A stretch of DNA of 64,000 nucleotides. Source: an uncultured Lachnospiraceae bacterium. GTDB lineage: Bacteria; Bacillota; Clostridia; Lachnospirales; Lachnospiraceae. The stretch is from the NCBI GenBank assembly GCA_910585965.1, contig CAJUHH010000007.1, positions 1 to 64,000 on the forward strand. The letters are read 5' to 3'. A program made the position numbers and the translations under genes. Position 1 is the first letter of the stretch. Each line of letters starts with the position of its first letter. Below the pieces are notes generated by a model. The model worked only from the letters and a program-made list of their open reading frames with translations, was not told the DNA's origin and made no database searches. Below, piece by piece: positions 8,391 to 17,439 of this stretch.

Positions 8391-8540
8391 ATGAAAATTA
8401 ATCTTACAAAGAAACAAAGGTTTGTTCTTTCGATCATTATCCTTGCGATCCTGCTCTTTCTTACAAGGAGCAAACCATCGGATACCGATGGTTCTGTTCC
8501 GGCATCCGCTGTTGAAACAGAAATCGAAAGCACCCAGTGA
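8391..8540 (+). CDS. Small single-pass membrane protein
   Basis: A 49-residue frame starting at the ATG at 8391. It has a basic N-terminus (MKINLTKKQR), one hydrophobic segment (residues 11-24, FVLSIIILAILLFL) and a polar acidic tail. A weak GGAAG site lies 7 bases upstream. It is the only plus-strand candidate in this stretch and divergent from the VOC gene. The positive-inside arrangement supports real coding, but the frame is short and I recognise no family. Confidence 0.4.
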   Translation: MKINLTKKQRFVLSIIILAILLFLTRSKPSDTDGSVPASAVETEIESTQ

Positions 8541-8651
8541 TCATGTTTTTCCTATTGTTTTTTAACCCTTCAGCCCCCGCGACTGTCTGTCCATGAAAGG
8601 ATAAAATCATTTATTTTATATAACCCCATACTTTATCGGTCATAGCAAAGT

Positions 8652-8703
8652 ATAAAAATGCCGGAAATATAGTGCTTTATCAGCATAATTCTATATTCCC
8701 GGC
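8652..8703 (-). terminator. Terminator of the tRNA-Leu gene
   Basis: A long stem (8660-8672 with 8691-8703, one bulge) is followed on the minus strand by ATTTTTATA. It lies 24 bases after the tRNA 3' end. Confidence 0.75.
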
Positions 8704-8727
8704 CTTTATCCGTTTCAATTATCGAAA

Positions 8728-8808
8728 TGCGGATAACAGGACTTGAACCTGCACGGGTGAACCAACGGCACCTAAAACCGTCGCGTCTGCCAATTCCGCC
8801 ATATCCGC
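8728..8808 (-). tRNA. tRNA-Leu(UAG)
   Basis: The cloverleaf can be folded by eye: acceptor stem GCGGATA/TATCCGC with discriminator A, a D arm (GGCGGAATTGGCAGACGC), an anticodon stem ACGGT/GCCGT enclosing loop TTTAGGT (anticodon TAG), a short leucine-type variable arm, and a T arm with GGTTCAAGTCC. The 3' CCA is not encoded. It has its own promoter and terminator. It lies at the junction between the AT-rich island and the sugar-transport block. Confidence 0.9.
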
Positions 8809-8845
8809 ATTGCCTAGTGCCTTGCACTGATGCTTCGCACTTGAT

Positions 8846-8874
8846 ATATTAGCATTTACCTTCTTTTCTGTCAA
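8846..8874 (-). promoter_or_regulatory. Sigma-A-type promoter of tRNA-Leu
   Basis: TTGACA (8874-8869) and TAATAT (8851-8846) are separated by 17 bases on the minus strand. The tRNA begins about 37 bases after the -10 box. Confidence 0.75.
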
Positions 8875-8928
8875 TAAGGAATGTGCCAAGCCGGCTTTGA
8901 AAGGTAAATTTTAATTTATCCGAAATTT

Positions 8929-10785
8929 TTAATATTTACGATTTTTGAACAATTCTTTCGGCGTATCCTTTGTAAATACCATTTCATCTGTAATAATACG
9001 AAGCGGCAGTTCCTTTCCCTGCATCAGATCCGTAATAGCTTTCATAATTTGCGGTCCTAAAAGCGGGTTACATTCCACAACGCAGTTTATTTCCCCTTTT
9101 TGCAGCGCTTCCAGCGCAGCAGCCGTACCATCTACAGACACAATTTTTACATCCGTCCCCGGCCTGATATTAAATTCCTTTAATACTTCGGCTGCCCCCA
9201 GTGCCATATTATCATTATGGGCATAAATCACATCAATATCCCATTTATTTGCCATCAGGTATTCACGGACCGCCCGCTTCGCATCTCCTTCGGAAAAGTC
9301 CCCGCATAAAGAGTAAACGATCTGATAACGGTCATCTCCGGCAATAACCTCCTCAAAACCATCTTTTCTTCCTTGTACCGGCGAGGAACCTTCCGTTCCT
9401 CTCAGCTCCATAATGGAAATATGTTCTCTGTCTGCCGTCTCCCGCAGCATCCATCTGGCACACCGGCGTCCCTCTTCTTCAAAGTCCGCGCCAATATATG
9501 ATTCATATAATTCTTCCTCCACGGATACCATACGGTCTACCAGCAAAACCGGAATTTGTGCTTCCTGCGCCTCGCTTAAAATATCCTGCCATCCTTCCGA
9601 AACAAGCGGCGATATCACGACAACATCCATATCATCTGCTATAAACTGCCGCACTTGTGCTTTCTGTTCCTCTAATGACTTCGCATTAAAAGCGACCGTC
9701 AGGTCTATATCAAATTCCTTAGCCGCCGCCTGGATTGATTCCTGGCTTGCTTTACGCCAATTGCTGTCTTCCCCGATCTGTGCATATCCGACATGTATCA
9801 TTCCTTCTTTTTGCTGCTGCTGTATTTTCTCCTGTTGGTAAGCGGATACGTTATCCGCACGGATCTTATGGCTGCGAAGAATGATCTGCTTTGGGATTCC
9901 GCTTTTCCTGTTAATAATATCGATCGCATACTGAACTGCTTCCCTTCCGCCGGTAGGACAGGTAACTGTCGCATCAATAATTCCTTCTTCTACCATTTTC
10001 AGCCCTCCATTATCGCCGAAATACCCATCCAGCCCGACAATCCGAATATCCTCTCTTCCCAGCTTCTGCAGCGCCAGATATGCTCCATATGCCATATAAT
10101 CATTATGGGCAAATATCACATCGACCCCTTCCAGCATTTCCGGATGAGCCTGCAAAAAATCCTCTGCACAGTCCCTTGTCCCCTCCTTCAGACAGATCGA
10201 ATGATTTTCTATACCCGCTTCAGATATAGTCATCAGGAAATCTTCACTCCGGCTATCACTTGCCATACTATCCTTCTTGATCTCCAGTACCTGACCGGCT
10301 GCCTTTCCTTCTTCTTTCAAAATATCCAATATGAGTTCACCTGCCTGACGGCCGATCAGGTCGTTATCCGGCCCGATAAAAAGGGAATAATCAAATCCCT
10401 CTACAATCCGGTCCAGAACGATCACTGGAATATTCTGATATACGTCGCTGATGATCGGCGTCATTGCCTCTACATCGCCGGGAGATATGATCAGCAGATC
10501 CACTCCAAATTCCAAAAGCTGTTCCACATCTTCTGCCTGTTTATCACTGCTGTCGGCTGCATCCAGAATGACAAGCCGCACGCTGTCATATTGCGCCGCC
10601 TCTTCTTCCAGTTCATTTTTCAAAACCAATCTCCATTGCTCGCTCAGATTCGCCAGCGACACCCCTATCACATACTTGATATTTGTTTCCTGCACTCTGA
10701 CCGGCGATGTACACCCGCAGCATAAGATGACACAAAGCAACAGTACCAGCATCTGCTTTTTCCTTCTCATTTCCTGTTTCCTCAT
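8929..10785 (-). CDS. Lipoprotein with two tandem sugar-binding domains
   Basis: A 618-residue protein with a lipoprotein signal (hydrophobic LVLLLCVILCCGC, lipobox cysteine about residue 25). It contains two complete type-1 periplasmic sugar-binding domains. The first, about 36-320, begins KYVIGVSLANLSEQWR and includes VIFAHNDYMAYGAYLAL. The second, about 330-610, begins MIHVGYAQIGEDSNWR and includes VIYAHNDNMALGAAEVL. The second resembles the YtfQ protein encoded at 18510-17440. Normal family members have one domain of about 300 residues. Its ATG overlaps the response-regulator stop (ATGA), giving a kinase-regulator-binding protein operon. It probably presents bound sugar to the sensor kinase rather than serving only transport. 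Ligand unknown; a galactofuranose-type ligand is suggested by the neighbouring transporter. Confidence 0.85.
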   Translation of the reverse strand: MRKQEMRRKKQMLVLLLCVILCCGCTSPVRVQETNIKYVIGVSLANLSEQWRLVLKNELEEEAAQYDSVRLVILDAADSSDKQAEDVEQLLEFGVDLLIISPGDVEAMTPIISDVYQNIPVIVLDRIVEGFDYSLFIGPDNDLIGRQAGELILDILKEEGKAAGQVLEIKKDSMASDSRSEDFLMTISEAGIENHSICLKEGTRDCAEDFLQAHPEMLEGVDVIFAHNDYMAYGAYLALQKLGREDIRIVGLDGYFGDNGGLKMVEEGIIDATVTCPTGGREAVQYAIDIINRKSGIPKQIILRSHKIRADNVSAYQQEKIQQQQKEGMIHVGYAQIGEDSNWRKASQESIQAAAKEFDIDLTVAFNAKSLEEQKAQVRQFIADDMDVVVISPLVSEGWQDILSEAQEAQIPVLLVDRMVSVEEELYESYIGADFEEEGRRCARWMLRETADREHISIMELRGTEGSSPVQGRKDGFEEVIAGDDRYQIVYSLCGDFSEGDAKRAVREYLMANKWDIDVIYAHNDNMALGAAEVLKEFNIRPGTDVKIVSVDGTAAALEALQKGEINCVVECNPLLGPQIMKAITDLMQGKELPLRIITDEMVFTKDTPKELFKNRKY

Positions 10786-11982
10786 TTCTGAAGATTTTTC
10801 CGATAATCTACTGGCGACATCTCCATATGCTTCTTAAAAGCATTGCTGAAATAATGTTGGGAAGTATATCCAGTCTTTTGTGCAATTTCATACATTTTCA
10901 TATTGGTATTTTTTAACAATGCTTTTGCCTCGGCAATCCGTTTTCTCGCCAGATAAGCCGCAAAATTTTCACCCGTTTCCCTGCGAAATAATTTGCTTAG
11001 GTATGGAGCAGAAACATATAGGAAATCCGCTACAGATAAAAGCGACAGATTGCTGTCCCCCCACTGCTTATTAATAATTTCAATCGTCCGGCACACAATA
11101 TCCGAATATTTTACTTTATCCTTATATATCTGCATCGCCCGGCTAAAAACAGCCGGGAAGTCAAAAATATTTTCACCCTGTTCCCAAACATATTCTGTTT
11201 TGGCACATAAACAAGTATTCATTGACAAAGCCAGTTCCTGTTCCAGTTTGTCCCACTGCTCTTTAGAAAGGGCATTGATAATCAAGGCCAATGCACCTTC
11301 CTCTGTCTGAAAGCAAATTACTTCCGTATAGGGCGCGAAACATTCCCGCACAATATCACAATATTTCGGATATATTAGCATTTCATCTTTATTCTCAACA
11401 TTATCCCGTTCATAGTTTTTATAAATGTGCATAACGACAACACAATACGGAATCGGTATACTGATTTTCAGATACCCCATCTGCTTTTCCACTTCCGCAT
11501 CTTCCAGCCGTCCCCGAAGCCACCCATCAAAAAGATCATCCACCATTGCGGCATGGTTTCGTTCCATCTGACCTTCCATCCAATGGATATAGTTTCTGGA
11601 ACAGTCTCTGTTACCCAGCATGACCGCCGCTTTATGCAGGGCTTCAAAAAAAAGAATCTTCCATAACCGGCTTCAATACATAATCCGTCACCCCAAGCTG
11701 CAATGCTTTTTGGACAAATTCAAAATTTTCATACCCTGTGACAATGATAATTGCAGCATCGGGCAAAAATACATGTACTTTTTCAATAAATTCCAAGCCA
11801 TTCAAAAATGGCATGTTGATATCTACAATCATCAGATCCGGCAGACATTCCCTCGCTTTTTCGAGGGCGATCTCCCCATCCTCCGCCACTGCGACCACTT
11901 CCATTTCACCACATGCGGAAACCATACTTACCAATCCCCTGCAGATAATATCCTCATCATCCGCAATCAATACTTTATACAT
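10782..11982 (-). pseudogene. Response regulator (YesN-type) interrupted by a one-base frameshift
   Basis: The first 112 residues form a receiver domain: MYKVLIADDED, phospho-acceptor Asp54 in MIVDINMPFL, and the conserved Lys in DYVLKPV. The frame then stops in a run of eight Ts on the minus strand (complement of 11646-11653). Removing one T joins it exactly to the following 279-residue frame, which carries a YesN-type middle region and a C-terminal AraC helix-turn-helix (KRIAEAKALLKNTN, then YEIAQKTGYTSQHYFSNAFK). The start at 11982 has GAGGAGG 4 bases upstream, just past the kinase stop. The two halves are otherwise intact. The cause could be sequencing error, a recent mutation, or homopolymer slippage that allows phase variation or low-level read-through. 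Confidence 0.8.
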
Positions 11983-11992
11983 GAATACCTCC

Positions 11993-13738
11993 TCATGAAA
12001 GCGGCAGGCAAATTGCCACTTCCGTAAATTCACCTTCCTGGCTGTCGATCTTTATTCCGTATTCTGCTCCATATGTCAATTTAATTCTCTCTTCCATATA
12101 AGAAAGACCAAAGCCGTCACTTTTTTCCCTATTTTCTGGATGTTCCATCCACTCCCTGATTTCAGCAAGTCTGTCTGCCGAAATCCCTGCGCCGTCATCC
12201 CTTATCCTCAAATAAATCTTCTGCCCGTCCGCCCGAGCATCAATGGAAATCCTTCCTGTAGCCCGTTTTTTCTTCACACCATGATAAATCGCGTTTTCTA
12301 CCAAAGGCTGAAGAATGAGTTTCGGCACAAGAATTTCATCATATTCCTCCGGTATTTTTATTTCATACTGCAGCCTCTCGCCATACCGCACCTTCTGAAT
12401 ATACAAATAATTAACCACCTGTTTTTTCTCTTCCCGAAGCATAATATAATCCCGGCCGCTGGAGAGTCCCACACGGAACATATTCGTCAATACATCCACC
12501 AGGCCGACCACGTCCATAGCTCCATGCTCCCTCGCAAGCCAGCTGATCGTATCCAGCGTATTATATAAAAAATGCGGTTTTATCTGCTCTTGAAGACTTT
12601 TGAGCTGCGCTTCCAGACGATGTTGTTTTTCCACATACAGTTCATTAATCAATTCATTAATCTTCTCTATCATATGATTAAAAGATGTACCCAAAATACC
12701 AATCTCATCTCTGCGTTTTGTGTCCACGCGAACTGAGAAATCTCCCGCTTCCACCTCTTCCATAAGCTTGCAAAGCCTTAAAATCGGCTGTGTTGCAGTT
12801 GCCGATACCTTGACAGATGCAAATACTGCAAGCACAATGCAAGTGAGTACGCATATGGCAAACATACGATAAATAAAATTCATCCCCGCAGAAAATTCAT
12901 TTTGCGGGACAACCCCTATTGTCCTCCAACCGGAATACGGACTATAACAGTTTGTCACAAAATAATTTTTTCCCTGAATTATGATCTCATTGCCATCCTC
13001 CCCCTCCTTCTGATAGCACTCCTTATCAATTCTATAAACAATATCATTTGTGGGCGTATAAACAATATCATTGCCGTCCACCACATACAGAAATCCTTCT
13101 TCCCCTATGGAAACACGTTCAATCAACTGTTCGATCATATTATGACGGATATCAAACAATACGACCCTGCAGCCATCCCCCGTATCATCAATCCCAAAAG
13201 CCTTTACAAGGGAAAAAATAGAATCCGAGCTTTCATTCAGGTTATTGACTACATTTCTTCCCAATGCATTGCCGATAATTCCCAGTTGTCCTTCTTTTTC
13301 TATTGCATATTGATACCAGGATTCATCTGCGAATCTGTCCCGGGATATCCGTGTCATGCCTTCTCCCAGATAACTGTCGTCCGAATAAGCGATCGTTATA
13401 CCGGCGATTTCCGGATAAGCTTGCAAAATAGCGGCTGTCATTTCTTCCAATCTTTTCATCTGCCCGGTATGATCCGTTAAAATACCATCGCTTCCCTCTC
13501 CCACAAAATCCATCAGCTTCTCTATCGTACCAATATAAATATCTAACGATTCGCTGGTCTGCATAACCATCTGCCTGGTCAACTGGACCGAATTCATCTT
13601 TATTTCCTGAAAAATAATCGGTCCGACCAGCATGGAAAATATCAGCAGCGGAATAAGAGCTACCATTAATGTGCTGAATGTCAATTTATCACGAAATTTT
13701 AAATCTCTGGCTTTGCTTATCATATGCATCATTCTCAC
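11993..13738 (-). CDS. Sensor histidine kinase, YesM/LytS-like
   Basis: A 581-residue membrane sensor kinase. Transmembrane segments at about 22-44 and 289-309 flank an extracytoplasmic Cache-like sensor domain. A HAMP linker follows (about 311-365), then the phospho-acceptor His389 in QIKPHFLYNTLD, and an ATPase domain with LQPLVENAIYHG and a glycine-rich DGAGIS loop. Family members sense carbohydrates and phosphorylate AraC-type regulators. It is first in a kinase-regulator-binding protein operon, separated from the upstream ABC transporter by a perfect hairpin. The start may be the GTG at 13738 or the ATG two codons later; both follow a GGAGGGG site. Confidence 0.85.
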   Translation of the reverse strand: MRMMHMISKARDLKFRDKLTFSTLMVALIPLLIFSMLVGPIIFQEIKMNSVQLTRQMVMQTSESLDIYIGTIEKLMDFVGEGSDGILTDHTGQMKRLEEMTAAILQAYPEIAGITIAYSDDSYLGEGMTRISRDRFADESWYQYAIEKEGQLGIIGNALGRNVVNNLNESSDSIFSLVKAFGIDDTGDGCRVVLFDIRHNMIEQLIERVSIGEEGFLYVVDGNDIVYTPTNDIVYRIDKECYQKEGEDGNEIIIQGKNYFVTNCYSPYSGWRTIGVVPQNEFSAGMNFIYRMFAICVLTCIVLAVFASVKVSATATQPILRLCKLMEEVEAGDFSVRVDTKRRDEIGILGTSFNHMIEKINELINELYVEKQHRLEAQLKSLQEQIKPHFLYNTLDTISWLAREHGAMDVVGLVDVLTNMFRVGLSSGRDYIMLREEKKQVVNYLYIQKVRYGERLQYEIKIPEEYDEILVPKLILQPLVENAIYHGVKKKRATGRISIDARADGQKIYLRIRDDGAGISADRLAEIREWMEHPENREKSDGFGLSYMEERIKLTYGAEYGIKIDSQEGEFTEVAICLPLS

Positions 13739-13790
13739 ACGCCCCTCCGCGCTAAAAAAAATCTTTAAATCATCAGCTAATAAAACAGCA

Positions 13791-13825
13791 TAATGACTAC
13801 AGGCAAATTCTGCCTGTAGTCATTA
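13791..13825 (-). terminator. Perfect 15-base-pair hairpin between transporter and kinase
   Basis: Bases 13791-13805 pair perfectly with 13811-13825 around a 5-base loop, just after the YjfF-like stop codon. The T tract on the minus strand is weak (GTTTTATT), so it may be a partial terminator or an mRNA-stabilising 3' end that lets some transcription continue into the kinase gene. Confidence 0.6.
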
Positions 13826-13836
13826 TCAGCAAAGCG

Positions 13837-14823
13837 CTAGGCTTCTTTCTGTTTTTCGGCTCGTATAGCTACCATTCTCTGAACCAGGATAAAGAAACAT
13901 AAAATCCCCGCAAAAGTAACCTTGGTCCACCAAGTATTCAAATTCTGGTAAGTCACGATAGTCTGGATAATTCCCTGAATCAGGACGCCGACTAATGAAC
14001 CGATGACTGTACCGACTCCTCCTGTCAGCAGCGTTCCCCCGATCACCGCCGAAGAAATCGCATCCAGTTCCAGTCCCATGTTCTGCAGGGAATAACCTGC
14101 CAGTGTATAAAAACTGAAGAGCACGCCTCCTAATGCCGCGCAAAAACCATTGATCGCATATACGCCGATCTTTACCAGTTTCACATTCAGCCCCATATAC
14201 TGCGCACTCTGTTCGTTGCTGCCAACCGCATAAACAGCTCTGCCGAACCGGGTATATTTCAGCACATACCACGCTGCAAAAACTACAAAGACCGCTATAA
14301 ACACATAATAATACAGCTTCGGCCTGCTTCCCGATTCCAGTGTAAAAGAAATTTTTCCAAGAGCCGCCGCTTTATAAAATTCGTTGTTGATCGGAATAGA
14401 TACTGTGCTGATGACCGCACACATGCCCCGCATCAAAAACTGCCCTGCCAAAGTAACCAAAAAAGGAGCGATGCCAAAGGTGTGGATAACATATCCTTGC
14501 AGATAACCGCCAAACGCCCCGATCAGCAAAACTAGGGAAATAACCACGCCTGCAGACCATCCTTTTTCCAATAAAAAAGCCGAAAGCACACCGGAAAATG
14601 CCAGGGTTGAAGCAACCGAAATATCAATACCGCCCGTCAGCAGAACAAACGTCATGCCAACCGAAACGACGATCAGGTATGCATTGTCATTAAACAAATT
14701 TAAGATCGTAGAAACAGAACCGAACCTGTCATAAATATTGGCACCTGCTATATACATGCCCACTAACAGCGCAACTGCGATCAAAAGAGATATATTATTG
14801 ATTTTAAGCCTTTTTTTCTTCAT
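13837..14823 (-). CDS. yjfF: Sugar ABC transporter permease, YjfF-like
   Basis: A 328-residue polytopic membrane protein of the RbsC/BPD_transp_2 family. The signature segment VGMTFVLLTGGIDISVASTLAFSG is near residue 58, and GAFGGYLQGYVIHTFGIAPFLVTLAG follows. It forms the inner-membrane channel with the adjacent permease. It overlaps the YtfT-like gene by one base and ends the transporter operon. Gene order (binding protein, ATPase, two permeases) matches ytfQ-ytfR-ytfT-yjfF, the galactofuranose importer of enterobacteria. The substrate here is inferred from that order. Confidence 0.85.
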   Translation of the reverse strand: MKKKRLKINNISLLIAVALLVGMYIAGANIYDRFGSVSTILNLFNDNAYLIVVSVGMTFVLLTGGIDISVASTLAFSGVLSAFLLEKGWSAGVVISLVLLIGAFGGYLQGYVIHTFGIAPFLVTLAGQFLMRGMCAVISTVSIPINNEFYKAAALGKISFTLESGSRPKLYYYVFIAVFVVFAAWYVLKYTRFGRAVYAVGSNEQSAQYMGLNVKLVKIGVYAINGFCAALGGVLFSFYTLAGYSLQNMGLELDAISSAVIGGTLLTGGVGTVIGSLVGVLIQGIIQTIVTYQNLNTWWTKVTFAGILCFFILVQRMVAIRAEKQKEA

Positions 14824-15839
14824 TACGCCACCACCTTTTTCTTACCAAATATGTTCCTGACTTTGGCCACAAAAGCCGGAGACTGTGCAAGACAGATCAC
14901 AATGACGATCAATGCCTTAAAGACACGTATTACTTCCGGAGCAACGCCAAAAGCCAGAATCATCGTTGTAATCGTCTGGACAACCAGCGCTCCTATAATA
15001 CTGGCGATCAGAGAAAAACGGCCGCCCGATAAAGACGTTCCGCCGATAGCGACTGCCAGAATACCGTCCATTTCGATCATCAATCCGCAGTTATTGCAGT
15101 CAGCCCCCTTAATGCCCGCACTTTCAATCATGCCTGCAATTGCAGCACAGACACCGCAGAATATATAAATCAACCACAAGTTCCGTTCCACTTTAATTCC
15201 CGAAAGCCGCGCCGAATCGGCATTGATGCCGATGGATTCAACCGCCAGTCCAAAAGCGGTCTTTTTCGTAATGAGAACCCCAAAGATCAGCATAAATGCT
15301 GCAATAAACAAAGGAACCGGAAGTCCCAGTATGTATCCGCCGCTAATATAATAATAGGCATCTGAAGTGATCGTCACAATCTTCCCATCCGCGATCAACT
15401 GTGCAATACCCCGTCCCGCAGTCATCAAAATCATCGTCGCCACAATAGGCTGCACTTTCAGCTTCGCTACAAGGAATCCATTCCAGGCGCCGCATAAAGC
15501 ACCAGCTCCCAGCGCGATCACAATTGCCGCAAAGACATTTCCTTGTAATCCCCCCAAAATCCTCTGGTCCACAATCGAGCAGGCAAGGGCGCCCGAAATT
15601 GCCATAACAGAACCTACTGAAATATCCGTGCCGCCAGTAGCCAGTACCATAGACATACCAATGGCAAGAATCATATATCTGCTGCCGTTACGCAGAATAT
15701 CGATCAGCCGTCCGTACAAATGCCCTTCCACAACAGATATTTCGAAAAAGGAACCTCCAGAGAAAACAGCACAGACTAAAAGGATGATGATCAAAGATAC
15801 CAACGGACGAAATTCCATCCTGTTTGTTAATTTTTTCAT
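14823..15839 (-). CDS. ytfT: Sugar ABC transporter permease, YtfT-like
   Basis: A 338-residue polytopic permease of the same family. The signature is AIGMSMVLATGGTDISVGSVMAISG, with ALCGAWNGFLVAKLKVQPIVATM following. It overlaps the ATPase gene by 4 bases upstream and the second permease by one base downstream, so translation is coupled. Two different permeases indicate a heterodimeric channel, as in the Ytf system. Confidence 0.85.
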   Translation of the reverse strand: MKKLTNRMEFRPLVSLIIILLVCAVFSGGSFFEISVVEGHLYGRLIDILRNGSRYMILAIGMSMVLATGGTDISVGSVMAISGALACSIVDQRILGGLQGNVFAAIVIALGAGALCGAWNGFLVAKLKVQPIVATMILMTAGRGIAQLIADGKIVTITSDAYYYISGGYILGLPVPLFIAAFMLIFGVLITKKTAFGLAVESIGINADSARLSGIKVERNLWLIYIFCGVCAAIAGMIESAGIKGADCNNCGLMIEMDGILAVAIGGTSLSGGRFSLIASIIGALVVQTITTMILAFGVAPEVIRVFKALIVIVICLAQSPAFVAKVRNIFGKKKVVA

Positions 15840-17344
15840 GCTTCCACCTCTTTCCCGGCAATATACTCCATGATGCGCGTTTCTTTTATCTCATCTTCCG
15901 TAAGTTCCGCCACAACTTCTTTATCCCGCAGCACAAACATCTTACTGCAGCAACGCAGCATTTCTTCCATTTCAGAAGAAATAAACACACAGCTCATGCC
16001 ATCCTTTGCCAGCTTCATAACGATTTTCTGAATTTCTGCTTTTGCGCCGATATCAATGCCCCGGGTAGGTTCGTCCAGAATCAGCAGTTCCGGCTCAGTC
16101 GCCAGCCAGCGGGCTAACAGTACCTTCTGTTGATTTCCGCCGGACAAATTTTTAATCTTCTGATCGGCAGACGGTGTTTTGATCGCCAGTTCTTCAATAA
16201 ATTTCTCGGCAATTTTCTGCGCTTCATTATAGCTGATCGCTTTACCGAGTCCGCGCTTTGCCTGCAAAGCAATAATGATATTTTCACGGATAGTCAGATC
16301 ACCGATAATGCCCTCTTTTTTACGATTTTCAGAACAAAAAGCTATATCATGGCAGATTGCATCCAATGGATCTGCAATATGAACCTCTTTTTCCTCAATG
16401 AATGCTTTCCCGGATGTCATTTTATCCGCACCGAAAAGCAGCCTGGCTATTTCACTCCTGCCGGAACCCAGCAGTCCTGAAAAACCTGTAACCTCTCCCT
16501 TCTTAAAACATAGCGAGATATGTGCAATATTCGCGCTGCCCGCATCTTCCAGACGCAAATATTTCTTTCCTGTATTTTGCTGTACTGCCGAAAGCGAAAC
16601 GCCTGCCAATTCCTCATACTCTTTGCCAATCATCTTACCAATCAATTCCACCTTTGGCAGACTCACCGTATCATATGTTCCTACATATTCACCATTACGA
16701 AGCACTGTGATCCGGTCTGTAATTTCATAAACCTGATCCAGAAAATGTGTGACAAAGACGATTCCCATCCCCCGTTCCTTCAACATACGCATAATCTGGA
16801 AAAGCTTATCTACTTCCGTATTGGACAAGCTTGAAGTCGGCTCATCCAGAATCAGGATCTTTGCCTGCACATCCACGGCCCTGGCAATGGCGATCATCTG
16901 CTGAACAGCCACAGAATAATAATCCAATTGTTTTGTTACATCAATATCCAAATCAAATTGCTTTAATAATTCCTTTGCTCTTTGAACAATTGCTTTCCAA
17001 TTAATCCTGCCGAATTTTAACGGTTCCCGGCCAACATAAATATTTTCCGCCACACTTAAATGGGGACAAAGATTGACTTCCTGATATACGGTACTGATAC
17101 CGTGTTTTTGTGCCTCCAAAGGGGACTTGACCGAAATTGCACAACCGTCCATAAGCACAGTACCCGAATCCATATGTTCTACCCCTGTCAATACTTTGAT
17201 CAGCGTTGATTTCCCGGCTCCGTTTTCCCCTAACAGGGCATGCACTTCTCCCGCCCGCAAAAAAAAATGAACATCTTTAAGCGCTACAACTCCCGGAAAC
17301 TTCTTATTGATTTTTTCCATTACCAATAAATCATTCTGCTCCAA
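15836..17344 (-). CDS. ytfR: Sugar ABC transporter ATP-binding protein, YtfR/MglA-like
   Basis: About 502 residues with two fused ATPase domains. The first has Walker A GENGAGKSTL and Walker B ILILDEPTSSLS. The second has the degenerate GLLGSGRSE P-loop, signature NLSGGNQQKVLLARWL and LLILDEPTRGID. The open frame extends to 17452, but AAGGAGG lies 7 bases before a TTG at 17344, which I take as the start; it precedes the first conserved strand. Located between the binding-protein and permease genes, it powers sugar import. Confidence 0.88.
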   Translation of the reverse strand: MEQNDLLVMEKINKKFPGVVALKDVHFFLRAGEVHALLGENGAGKSTLIKVLTGVEHMDSGTVLMDGCAISVKSPLEAQKHGISTVYQEVNLCPHLSVAENIYVGREPLKFGRINWKAIVQRAKELLKQFDLDIDVTKQLDYYSVAVQQMIAIARAVDVQAKILILDEPTSSLSNTEVDKLFQIMRMLKERGMGIVFVTHFLDQVYEITDRITVLRNGEYVGTYDTVSLPKVELIGKMIGKEYEELAGVSLSAVQQNTGKKYLRLEDAGSANIAHISLCFKKGEVTGFSGLLGSGRSEIARLLFGADKMTSGKAFIEEKEVHIADPLDAICHDIAFCSENRKKEGIIGDLTIRENIIIALQAKRGLGKAISYNEAQKIAEKFIEELAIKTPSADQKIKNLSGGNQQKVLLARWLATEPELLILDEPTRGIDIGAKAEIQKIVMKLAKDGMSCVFISSEMEEMLRCCSKMFVLRDKEVVAELTEDEIKETRIMEYIAGKEVEA

Positions 17345-17439
17345 ACCCCTAACCTCCTTAAAGCAATGCACTCCGAACCGACCATAAAACCAGATCGGTC
17401 CAGAGGCATAAATAATCTGTATATCACAGAATCCACAAA

